From positions 992,001-1,056,000 of the forward strand of contig JAKFAO010000007.1 in the NCBI GenBank assembly GCA_021527695.1: 64,000 nt of DNA. Direction: 5' to 3'. Numbering within the stretch: the stretch's first letter is position 1; the number at the start of each line of letters is the position of its first letter. The DNA comes from Naematelia aurantialba (taxonomy: Eukaryota; Basidiomycota; Tremellomycetes; Tremellales; Naemateliaceae). The translations under genes were made by a program, and so were the position numbers. This document shows, in pieces, positions 1-10,232 of this stretch. A model generated the notes under the pieces. The model saw only the letters and a list, made by a program, of their open reading frames with translations, did no database searches and was not told the origin of the DNA.

Positions 1-3000
1 GGTGGCAGTCGATGGCCAATGTCGATGGATACACCACAAATGTCCGCTCTCGCCTACTGGATGCAGCAGTACTCGTGCTTGAAAACGGCAAGATCGTGCC
101 GTTGTCGATCATTCAGACGTTCGTCAAACCTCAATCTTCCTCCATCCCTACGGATATGCCGCTTCCTCAGCATACGCTGCCCTATACAATTACCAAAGAC
201 CTTCGCGGACCAACAATCTATCAGGTGTTTGGGTGGACTGAGCTATCGTTGCTTCAGTACGTTACGTTCCTCCTCATGCCGCCAATGTCAGATTCTCCCA
301 ACGCCGACGTCGACACCGATATCCGAGCTTCACCAGCGTTCGCGGAGCGTGTCTTGAGCATGCTTGGAAGAGCCTGGCAGTCTGTCAGCGCGAACCAGCA
401 GACTGCTATCGCTCTCGAGCTCAAGGATGTTGCGTGTATACCGACCAAAGCGGGATTCAAGAAGCCTCGAGAAGCATATTTTGAAAAGAATCTCTTATTC
501 GATGATCTTCCGACCATCTCGCTGCCAAAGAATTCCGCCATCAAAGGTGGGATGGAGAAGATGTTGCTGGCGATTGGCGTGCGGAAGACTGTGGACCTGC
601 AACTGGTCTTCTCTAGGTAAGTCGGATGCCTTGATACCTCGCATGTCTAAAGCGTTTTCAGATTGGTAGGAGGGGGAACATGGACGTGCCAGGACCTCAT
701 GAAGTATCTGGTGTCCGTCAAGGACACGCTCACGAGTGAGGAGCTCGCGCGGCTCCGACAAACCGCAGCTTTCCCTCTCGAGACGCCCCCTCCAGCTGCG
801 GGCCGGAAGGCATCTATCGTCCGTCAGAAACCTCACCAACTGTACGAGCCAATCGAGCCGCTCCGGAACCTAGGCCTGCCTTTGCTGGATTGGGGCGATG
901 GTAAGTGGAAGCCTGGGTCAGACGAAGCGAAGATGCTGTTCTCTCTCGGATTGAGAAGATTCCCCTCTATCGATGTTCTGCTGGGTATCGCTGCAGGGCG
1001 AGCGCCGACGAACGAACGGCGCTCCAGTACCTCTTGAACAATTCTGCGACTCATTATGCCAATTTCGACCCGGCGGCGTTCTCTAGCGTCGCGTTCATTC
1101 CTGCCGTTCTGCCGAGTGGTGAGAATGTCCTGGCAAAGCCCAACGAGGTGTTCACGAACTGGGCGTGTGCTATCCTTGGTTTCGCAGTGGCGCAGCCTAT
1201 GGTGGCTACGTCTGAAAATGCTGCGAAGCTCAGGATAGCCACGGATCCACCTATGGACAAGCTGGTACAAGCTCTACTGGCGAATCCACCTCTTGAGCTC
1301 GAAAAGGCTCGTTCGATCTTCCAAGTGAGCTCACTTCGTGCCTTGTTGTGTATCCGTGCTGCGTGTGTTGTGTATCCGTGCTGCGTGTGTTGTGTATCCG
1401 TGCTGCGTGCTGCGCTGAACGCATTAGTACATGTCGACGAGGATGGGCCATTCCTCGACTTCACTGGACAGACTCGGCAATGCCGCCTTTGTTCCAGTCT
1501 TCACGCCGGGTGCTGAGAAGCCTCGGTTGCACAAGCCTTCCGAGGTGTATTTCACCTCGAAGAACGACAGTAATAATCTGTATCGAGCCGCCTTTACCTT
1601 TATCGATTTCGGAGATGCGGCAAATGTCTTCCTCAAGTACTGCGGCGTGCGGTCGGAGCCGTCTGTCAAAGGTCAGTCCTGCTATGTGTCTTGCGGTATC
1701 GCCTAGCTGTCGTTCGTGCTGCCTCGAGCTGCATTTGTTGCCTCTACTAGCTGTCTTTCATGCCGCCTCGAGCGGTTTTTATGCCTCTTAGCTGTCTTCA
1801 TGCCTGACAGCTGACGGGATTTCAGACATAGCCCGATTGTTGATGAACGAGCCTCAACGGATGCTGGAGCAGGCCGGCTCGCCAGGCAAGTACCTCGAGC
1901 AACTCCGCCTCTTAGCTGCAAATTTGGCGAATTTCGATTCTTCCACTCGTTCAGCTATGAGAAACGCGTCGTTCTTGCTCGCCTCTCAAGCTGTGCCGGT
2001 CAAGAAGAGCGCAAAGTCCAAGCTACTTACAGTCAACGGCGGTGCGATCGAGGACGAGTTTGAGCGAGAATGGGTGCTGTGCAAAGCTGGCGAGGCGGCT
2101 GTGGTGGATAATATCACCATGCTGCAATACTTTGGGCAGCATATCCTTGCTGCTCCCGAGGTGTGTCCCTCCTAACCTGACGACATACGCTGTGTCTCGT
2201 GTGCACAGTGGCTTGTACATGCGGTACTGATGCGGGTCAGGAACATCTCCTCGAGACGTTTTACGAACAATTGGGTGCTCGAGCGCTGTCGTCTCTCGTC
2301 AAGACTGAATACATCCCATCCCACCCCTCGCCGGTACTTTCCGACGAAGCGAAAGCCCTACGAAGACATGTTCTTGAGCGGTTGACAATCTTCCTTGCAG
2401 AAGCTAGGAGGCGACAGAGCGATTACACTATAGACATGTTGAGCAAGGAGGGGAATTTTGAGATTAGAGAAGTCAGGCATCTCAGTGCAAGGTATACGTA
2501 TCGGGATGGGAAGAAGGAGTACCAGCATCTGGAGGTATGTCATCCCCCTCCGCTCTCCCCGGAACTATCTTTGTCCCGAGCTACCACGAGTTGTCTCCCG
2601 CTACCACGAGCCGTCCCCAGTTATCACGAGTAAGACGTCGCGCCGGATGCTGACCTGATACAGACCTTGTATGCCACGGCGCAGAGAGTGCCGAGAAGCA
2701 AGGCGCTGGTGCTGACTGTGTCGCTTACGGCACAGCCGGATGATTATGAGTCCGTTGCTTCTTTGCAGGTGAAGGGGAGTTTCACTTATCATTGCGCAGT
2801 ATTGCATCTGCCCTATGCGGCTTACTGCTCAAATCGCCCAAGGCTGATGACGCTTTGCTCTTGTATTCGTAAGTCACCGCCATTCCTCGGTCACACCTTG
2901 CGCTCATATGATTCAGCATTCTGTCCACTCCATTGATGGCTTTGAAGAAACGGGGTGCGTGTTGCCGAGCTGTTGAAGACCTCTAAGCTAACTGCCAATC

Positions 3001-4692
3001 AGGTTTCAACGTCGATCGTATACTGAACCAACAGCGAGAAGAGCGACTCCGGATCCGCGCCGAAGCTGCACGAGACCGCGAGAGAGCTGCCGAGGAATCC
3101 CAGGCTATGCAAGTTTCAAAACCGGAGCTTCAGCCGAAGAAAAGCAGTCCACTGCCAGATAATCGGTCCATCATGTCGGAAGCTTCGAGCAGTACCGCTC
3201 TCGATAATGGTGCCAACAGTGCTTCTTCCGATACGAGCGCCAAGCGCAAGTCGTTCATGACTCGTTTTAGGCGGGGCAGTAAGAGCGGCGCCGGCGAGTC
3301 GCCATCGCCATCCATGCAGGACTTGCTGGGAAGCTTTTCAGATAGATTGCCGACTATCGCTGGTGCTGGGTCAGGATTGGGGTTGGGCGGTGGGGCTGCT
3401 CCTGGCGCAGGGACTGAGAGCGCTATGGCTTCTGGGAGTGGTATGGCTTCTGGGAGTGGAATGGCTTCTGGTCCGGGGCCAAAGGCAGTCAACGTGACCA
3501 AGAGGGTGAGTCGAGGCTCACGACCCCTGAGACCTGAGAGTCGGTTCACAACTCTGTTATGCCGTTGCGGCTGAACATCTACACGGGACCTTGATTCTGT
3601 CTGCGCGTGCGTGGGTGTGGCTGACACGCCTTGCAGCCGACGAACCTTGACAGTATACGTGAGCCTTGCGCAGCTCTGCGCCTTTGTGAGAGATAGCACG
3701 GTCTGATGGTGTAGGTAACACGGTACAAAAGGCTGTGGATGCGTCTAGACCAGAGGCAGGGACGCAGATCAGAGATAGTCGGCAGGCTGTCAAAGATGTT
3801 TCGGAGAGTCAAGATGATTACTGCGATACCTCTGCGTCTGCCAATATCACACTGGGTGGGTTCGCTTATGAGCCGATGCCGTCCTGCCCCGCTCGTCCGC
3901 TCGTCATGCGACAAATCCGCTCCGCTCGTCATGTAATGAAATCTCCATCCCCTTCCGCTCACTGTTGTTGACCTGCGCGCGCTCTTGCTGATCCGCCGTA
4001 GCCTTACCTGGTCGGCATGGCATCAATATCTGGGCGCCGTCTGACGTGCCCGACGCGCAAGTGTATCTGCAAAACAAACTGGCCGTCTGCGAGCGCTTTG
4101 CTACCGACATCATCCTTCCCATCGGACAGGTGTTCAGTGTGCGCTTGGGGGGTTCTACAGTAGTTGTGGTGCTGACGGGCTGATAGCTGTCGCCTGCCGT
4201 GTTCAATATCTTCTGGGACCATGAGGGTCCGCTTATCGCTTTCAACAGAGGAGGCAGTATTTTTTGTAACGCGTGAGTGGGGGCTCGTCCTTGGTCACGT
4301 CCTTTGCCGCGTCATTGTATCCCAGCGATTCGACGCCTCACCTGGGCAGGAGACGTCCGACTGCCTGTCCCGAAGGGAAGAGACGGCCGGATTGCGACTC
4401 GATGAAGATGACGTCAGCTGACCCGATCAGTCGATACTTTAGCGCCTGGCACGATGTCGCCTGCCAGCAGGGCAGCAGAGGCGAGGCATTCATCTCGTGG
4501 TACTTTAGCATCGCGCACGAGCTCGCGCATAATCTCGGCAAGTCCAGACCCAGCGTGTCGGTGAGAGCGGTAAGCTGATTCGGTGTAGAATCGGCACACA
4601 ACAGCGCACACGAGTTTTACTTTTCCAGCATAGCCGAAGAGTACTTGATGGGCTTGATGCCGCTGTTGCATTCGGGACCCTTGAGCACCTAG
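1..4692 (+). CDS. DUF3684 (sacsin/Hsp90-like ATPase) protein, 3' part
   Basis: The 5' end lies outside the window. I read 15 exons: 1-616, 662-1324, 1428-1671, 1826-2160, 2241-2534, 2664-2749, 2800-2868, 2917-2954, 3003-3505, 3637-3658, 3715-3855, 4002-4138, 4187-4272, 4431-4537 and 4589-4692 (TAG). The protein matches my memory of the fungal DUF3684 family, whose missing N-terminus carries a histidine-kinase/Hsp90-type ATPase fold as in sacsin. Recognisable stretches are FSLGLRRFPSIDVLL, FDPAAFSSVAFIPAV and ILSTPLMALKKRGFNVDRI. A Ser/Gly-rich linker is encoded at about 3110-3505. The C-terminus carries HELAH followed by an HN..H segment, which resembles a zinc-peptidase helix; activity is unproven. 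The reading frame breaks at about 996-998: one base appears to be missing in a GGG run, so it is either a sequence error or a real lesion. The intron at 4538 uses a GC donor. Cellular role unknown. Confidence 0.82.
1345..1410. repeat. intronic minisatellite, about 22 bp x 3
   Basis: Three near-identical units containing TGTATCCGTGCTGCGTG lie inside the DUF3684 intron 1325-1427. They are absent from the flanking exons. Confidence 0.85.
4538..4588 (+). other. GC-AG intron in DUF3684 gene
   Basis: The junction reads CTCG|GCAAGT at the donor and GTGTAG|AATCGG at the acceptor. Splicing here joins the HELAH helix to the HN..H segment in frame. No GT donor restores the conserved sequence. Confidence 0.75.
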
Positions 4693-5321
4693 GACGTGTA
4701 GGACGTGCATCCTGTACATAGATAGCCATGGATAACGCTGAATAACGCCATGCATGGTGTCTGCTGTGCTTGGCCTTCGGCGAGTTGGCTCGCCCGTCCA
4801 AAGTTCGTCGGCGACCGAGATCGCCGTCGGCGTTTGTCCCTGTAGATCTGTCCGGAATTCAAGGATCAGCAATACTGGAGATCCGTGTATCCACCCAGAT
4901 CTCATGTTACTCATCCTAGTCCTGGGTCAGGCGCGTACACCCATGCAGCGAGTGGGTACGGAGCAGCTGTGTTTGCGGATCACACGAGCGCGAGGAAGAG
5001 CTGATCAAGCTTCAAGCTTCAAGCTGATCGAGCTCACGAAGGTGGATGGGGGTGCCGCTGACAAACCAGCTCGACGGGGTGGTATATAGCTGTCCAGACC
5101 TACAGCGTCCGTCCCATCGCATCCCATCGCATCCCATCGCATCCCATCTCATTCCATACCATCCCTTCAACTCATCTCATCAGGCCTCGTATTATCCCGT
5201 TGCTCGTCTCGACGCAACTCTGCCGCTCGAAGTTCGTCTTCAAGATCCAGTATCAGCCAAGTACCAGATAGTACATCTCGACACCGACCGACACCCGTCG
5301 ACGGCAGCGTACAAGAACACG
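4693..5321. promoter_or_regulatory. intergenic region and promoter of the NmrA-like gene
   Basis: This 629-nt gap separates two genes on the plus strand. A TATA-like GGTATATAGC lies at about 5080-5089. A 10-bp tandem repeat with unit CATCCCATCG covers about 5112-5155, inside the probable 5' UTR. I see no credible coding exon. Confidence 0.5.
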
Positions 5322-6751
5322 ATGCCAGCTTCGAGCAGTGTGCTCGTCTTTGGATCAACGGGGCCGCAAGGGACTGGCGTCGTGCATGTGAGTCCTCGAC
5401 CGCTCTCGGTCGTTCTCGTCCTCCCCGACTCCGTCATGCGCGTGTTCTCCATGCCACTTGCCTGGACCACTCGTTCCACTGCATCGCATCTCCCCCTCCC
5501 CTAACTCTGCGAACCACACTGAGCGGAGGACTGGTACCCATACCCACACCTACACCTATATACACGCTTACGCACACCGCAGGCTCTGGTGGAGCTCAAC
5601 AAGTCAGCCGGCGAAGAGCCACACAAGGTTCTAGCAGTCACGCGCGACCCCCGGTCGGACAAGGCAAAGGCCCTCGCGGCGCTCCCGGAAGTAGAGGTGG
5701 TGGGCCTCGAGTCGGGAAACATCGAGGCACTCTTCAAGCGTGCGAGTGAGCGTGGTGGGATCTGGGGGGTGTTCTCGGTCCAGCATATCTTCCAAGACCA
5801 CGAGGTACAGCAAGGTACGTGGCTGGTCGAGCGGGACGCGTGGAGTGTGGCTCGTCAGGCGGCACGCCATGCACAGCGGCTCAACAAATGTGGCATCGTC
5901 GCTGGGGACGGCGCAGCGTCGTGTCGTCGTGTGGATCCCGTCGCGCCGTCAGCTAACCCGCCACCCCCAGGCATCGAGATCGCCGACTTGTCGGTCAAGT
6001 ACGGTGCACGACACCTCGTCTGGACCGGTATCGACTTTTCGGGACAGAATCCCACTCCGATCCCATAGTGAGTCGCATCGACCACTCCCACAGGCATCAA
6101 GAGCTGAACCTGCTCGCCTTCTCCCCTCCCACTTTCCTATCGTGCTCTTGCTTGTTCGTTCTTCCTTCCTTCTTTGTCGATTTCTGTTTTCATCGTCCCT
6201 CTCTCCCTCTCCTCTCTCTTGCTTCCATAGCTTCGAGACGAAACGCAAGATCGAGGCGCACATCCGCGCTCTCCCAGCCGGGCCGACACACTGGACCATC
6301 CTCCGCCCCACGGGCTTCATGGAGAACTACCACTGGGACCTGTACCGCGACTCGGTGCTCACCATCTTCAACCCGGAGCGCAAGATGAAGATGATTTCCA
6401 CGATGGACATTGGCAAAATCGCCGTCCAGTGCATGTCGCGCTCGGACGAGTTCAATGGCCGCGTGCTAGAGATTGCTGCGGACGCGCAGACGGCCAGCGA
6501 GACTGCCGAGACCTGGTACAAGGTCACCGGGAGCAGGCTTAGTGACAAGAAGCCCGAGCTGCCAGAGGCGATTTTGCAGGTGATGAAGGTGAGCACCTTG
6601 GCGGGGAGACGTAGGAGCAAGCTGAGTTTTACGACAGTTCAACGCGGCGCACGAGTTCCTTGCAGATGTCAGTGAGACCCGGCGCCTGTTCCCGGGTTTG
6701 ATGGACTTTGAGACGTGGCTCCGATCGACGCCGTTTGCCAAGAAGGATTAA
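5322..6751 (+). CDS. NmrA-like NAD(P)-binding family protein
   Basis: Five exons (5322-5387, 5583-5814, 5971-6067, 6231-6588, 6638-6751) give 288 aa. The N-terminus VLVFGSTGPQGTGVV is a Rossmann nucleotide-binding turn of the atypical SDR type, GxxGxxG. GFMENYHWDL and the central ILRP segment are typical of NmrA/HSCARG proteins, which sense NAD(P) redox state or act as oxidoreductases. The family lacks a canonical catalytic Tyr-x-x-x-Lys, and I see none here, so a regulatory or sensor role is as likely as catalysis. Length fits the family (280-320 aa). The start is the first ATG before the glycine-rich turn. No partner can be named from the neighbours. Confidence 0.85.
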
Positions 6752-6964
6752 GCGTGCACCGGCGTAGTCTGCATCATGCAAAATGCATGTCGCGTCGATC
6801 GTATCCGCTCCGTGCACAGGAGGCAGAGGGTCCTGCTCCCGCAGCTCAGCGCCAATCAAAGTCAGGAGCCCAACCTGCTCGTAAACCGCATCTCTAAGTT
6901 CTAAGTTTGCTACTTGACTGCCGATATGCTTCGTTTCTCTCGGTAGGTCATCACCCGTCACTGG

Positions 6965-7862
6965 TTATCCGTGATCTGTCTTGCGGAGACCAGCCGGACC
7001 ACTGCCGCCTCGCCGATTCTGTCGCTTGCCCGCAGTAGGCCGTTCGCCGCCATCCCGATTCGAATTTGACGTCACCTGTGCTTCGGGTGCGAGCGCAGGC
7101 GCCGCAGTGTCACCGCCGTCCTGCATCCAGAGGGGGCGGATGGCTGGGAGAGGTGCCGGGGCGACGTCGGGGCTTTCGGGCGGGACGACTGCCTTGGACG
7201 TTCTGGGATCGACTGGCCATGTCCCGTCCCTCAACCATCCCGCTCGTAAAATCTTGATCTAGATTCATCAGCCACGGCCACTTGGCCAGTGTGCCGCTTT
7301 TCAGATGTAAAGCATCCCCCACGTCTGCCTCAGATCTAGAGCATCCCCCAGGTCTGTCTCAGACACATCGCTCCCACTGGTGAGGACAGGGTGAGCAACG
7401 CACGATCAATCCCAGCCGAAGCGGTTTGGCGAGCCTCTTCCGGTCGTCCAATTTCCGCCAGACCCCCTCCACCCCCGACGTCCATACTTCATCGTCCTCC
7501 TCTGCGCCGGGACGGTCCAGAAGCACCTCCAGTCGCCCGATGGACGAATTCGCCCCGGGTCGTTTGGGCTCGTACGGCAGTGGAGGGGGTGGAGGCGGGA
7601 CGAGGTACGTCGTTGGGCAGTGGTTGGGCGCCGTAGAAGGCGGAGGGATGGGCGGTGATTGGCCAGCTAGGAAGCATGCCCGTCTGTACTCGAAGAACCC
7701 TAGCCCTAGAGAGGGAAGAAGGGTCAGATGGGCGGACAGTGTGCCGAGGCAGGACGACTGACCAAAGCTTGGGATTTCAATCAGGTCCTGCTCGTGCAGT
7801 GTTGTATCTGCTGGCTCGGGCCTCAGCGTTGATGGGCCTGCCTCTGCGTTGGCTGGCGACAT
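6965..7862 (-). CDS. hypothetical protein, possibly DUF4050/Gag1-like clamp family
   Basis: Two exons (7862-7404 and 7258-6965) are joined by a 145-nt intron with donor ATC|GTGCGT and acceptor AATCTAG|ATC. They encode 250 aa. Across the junction the protein reads RLGLI-IKILRAGWLRDGTW, a basic-aromatic block that looks conserved. An aromatic block LGFFEYRRACFLAG occurs near residue 65. A proline-rich linker lies between. This order recalls fungal DUF4050 (Gag1-like clamp) proteins, linked to TOR signalling, but I cannot verify that by search. The C-terminal 60 residues are low complexity and basic. The intron holds two copies of a 33-bp repeat containing GCATCCCCCA. The gene is divergent from the aminopeptidase gene, with 224 nt between start codons. 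Confidence 0.55.
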
Positions 7863-8086
7863 GAACCCATGTGCAGGCGAGCCTCTGCTGCAGAGCGGGA
7901 GCTGCACTTTCCAAGCAGCTCAAGACGACGTTGACGACGTCGGTGGTCAAGGTTACAAGCGTATCGTCGATGGGAAAGTTGAGTTTCAAGTTTGGCAAAC
8001 GTTTCCGTTTCGTCTCCCGGTCCATACAGAGGATCCATGGGTTGCTTGGGCGATATCAGCATGCTGCAGGACATCTAGCACGGCCC

Positions 8087-9986
8087 ATGCTTCCCCGCTC
8101 GCTCAGGCTAGCCCGCATCGGCCGACCCCGGGGCCGGAGCTATCATGCAGCACCCCCCCAGTATGGGCGATACGACGTCCTCCAGTCCTCGTCGGCCATG
8201 AGCTCGTATCCCGCTCCTCGGCCTGTGCCAACCCACATTGCGCGGCCGCCGTATGTCCCTCGGAATTTCTTCACCTCCCCATGGGGCGAGCACGAGACGG
8301 TGGATCTCGCGGAGCAGGGGCAGGACGGGCAGCGGGAGCTGGTCGCGCTTGGAGGTGGGAAGGAGGTAGCAGTGCGAAAGGTCGCGGCGCTGGCGGCTGA
8401 GGTCCTGCATGCGGTGAGCGAGCTTGTAAAGGTTGGTCACAGTCAACGCCACCATCGCCATCATCATGACCATCAGCGTCACCGTCGCCGTCGCCGTCAC
8501 TTTGACCAAACCTGTACATGAGCCGTGCACTGGTCGACTGCGTGACAAGGAAGCCAGTGCCAGTGCAATCGGGCAAAGCGGGATTATCCGTAGACACGAA
8601 TAGGCAGCTGCTGACTCTGACGAGCCAGGGGTATCGACTGCAGAGCTGGACGGGGCACTACACGAGATGATCGTCGACAGAGGGGCGTACCCGTCTACCC
8701 TGGGCTACTCGAGCTTTCCAAAGAGCTGCACCACCTCGGTCAACAACGTCATTGCTCGTACGTCCGCCACTCCTCACCTCCTCACCTCTTTACCCTGCCG
8801 TCTGAGCTGATAGACGACATTGCCAGATGGAATCCCAGACGAGTGAGACCACTCCCGCTTCCACCCTTCTCCTACCTACGTCTGTTCAACTCCCTCGGGT
8901 TGTAACGAAGCAGATACTGAAATGGACAGCCGGCCCCTGCTGCCGGAAGACATGATCAATGTCGACCTGACGCTCTACTTTGGCGGATACCATGGCGACA
9001 CGTCACAGACCTTTGTGCTCCCCGATGTGGACAAGCCAGGGCGCGATCTTGTCGAGGCTACGCGCGAGGCGCTTGAGCTGGGCATTCGCGCCTGTGGGCC
9101 CGGAAAGCCGTTGAGAGACATTGGTGCTGCTATCGAGTAGGTTCTCCTACCTGCCTCGCCAGACATTTTCTCCTATCGAGATGGCTCCTCCGGCATTGTT
9201 CCCTATGTTCCCCCACACCTTATGATCCTTCTGGCGTCCGGCCCTCTCAAGTCCCATATGGATCTGTGCCTTTGGCCAGAAGCGCGGCGCCTTCCTTCTT
9301 CCTAGCCACCAGTCTCGAACCAGCCTCGAACCAGCCTCTCTCAGCGACGATCATAAACGCTCCTGTTGGCAATGCCGTCTCATCTCCAGGCACAGAAGTA
9401 GCCATGCATGATAGCTGACCAGACCCGCGAGTAGACAGTTTGCCACCGCCCACGGCTTCAGCGTGAACACCCAGTTTTCCGGCCACGGTATCGGCAGGCA
9501 GTTCCACCAGCTCCCTTGGATCCTGCACCATCGTGAGTCTGACGCTCCCATGCACCAGATCGCCGTAGTATCCTGTCTCCCGTATCCTTTACCCTGTATC
9601 CAGTATCCCGTATCCTGTATCCCGTATCCCGTATCCCATATCTTGGCTCTGGAGCTAAGCCCGCGATATCAGGGAACACCGAAATGGGGATCATGATGCC
9701 CGGCGACTGCTTTACGATCGAGCCGATCCTCGCGCAGGGACACAACGCCCGAGGCGCCATGTGGGACGACGGCTGGACCATGGCCACCGAGGTGAGCGAG
9801 CGTCACTCGAAGAAGGAAGGGGGGAGGGATAATGTGGCGCCTTGCAGCCTACATTCATCCCCCAAGTGCGTCGTAGTGCTGATGCTGACGTCTCAGACGG
9901 GCGCTCGCTCTGCGCAATTCGAGCACCAGGTCTTGATCACGCATGACGGGGTCGAGGTGCTCACGCGCCGGCCGGGCGAGCGGTGA
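8087..9986 (+). CDS. methionine aminopeptidase type 1, mitochondrial
   Basis: Seven exons (8087-8431, 8625-8757, 8827-8842, 8930-9136, 9435-9532, 9673-9791, 9897-9986) give 335 aa. The enzyme removes initiator methionine from nascent proteins. All five metal ligands are visible in order: Asp in INVDLTL, Asp in GYHGDT, His in GHGIGRQFH, Glu in FTIEPI and Glu in AQFEHQVL. The chosen start [20 protein letters not shown] is an arginine-rich, acid-free presequence, so mitochondrial import is inferred. An in-frame ATG at 7970 would make a longer protein. Exon 3 is only 16 nt and carries the HGIPD segment. The fifth intron, 9533-9672, is filled with GTATCC-type repeats. The related cytosolic type 1 enzyme has an N-terminal zinc finger that is absent here. 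Confidence 0.9.
9566..9645. repeat. intronic GTATCC-type tandem repeat
   Basis: Imperfect units of GTATCCYGTATCCC fill most of the aminopeptidase intron 9533-9672, leaving only splice signals free. Confidence 0.85.
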
Positions 9987-10232
9987 TCTCTGGCGACTCT
10001 ACATATCTGCGATGATTCTGACTCGTCTCGATAGACGCATCTCGCCTACGAGAGCTGTGACTCGGAACCCGGAGGCTAAGACCCACAATCGCTATTCGGG
10101 TCGCAGATGCCGGCCATAGCACACCGCATTCAGGCATTCATGCATTCATGCATTCAAGCATTCACAGGCGTAGTAGTAGCAACAAGGATCATAGCTGCAA
10201 CAGATGCATTCGGGTGTACACGTAGCTATGCT
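9987..10232. terminator. shared 3' region between convergent genes
   Basis: The 246-nt gap lies between the stops of the aminopeptidase and VPS53 genes. It contains an 8-bp tandem repeat, GCATTCAT, at about 10131-10166. No gene is visible. Confidence 0.4.

Noticed and set aside
12..12. ATG at 12 as a gene start
   Set aside because: The frame stays open to the left edge and the DUF3684 family is much longer at its N-terminus, so the gene is partial.
5740..6675. 311-codon open frame on the plus strand
   Set aside because: It overlaps the NmrA-like exons in a different frame and reads through two clear introns.
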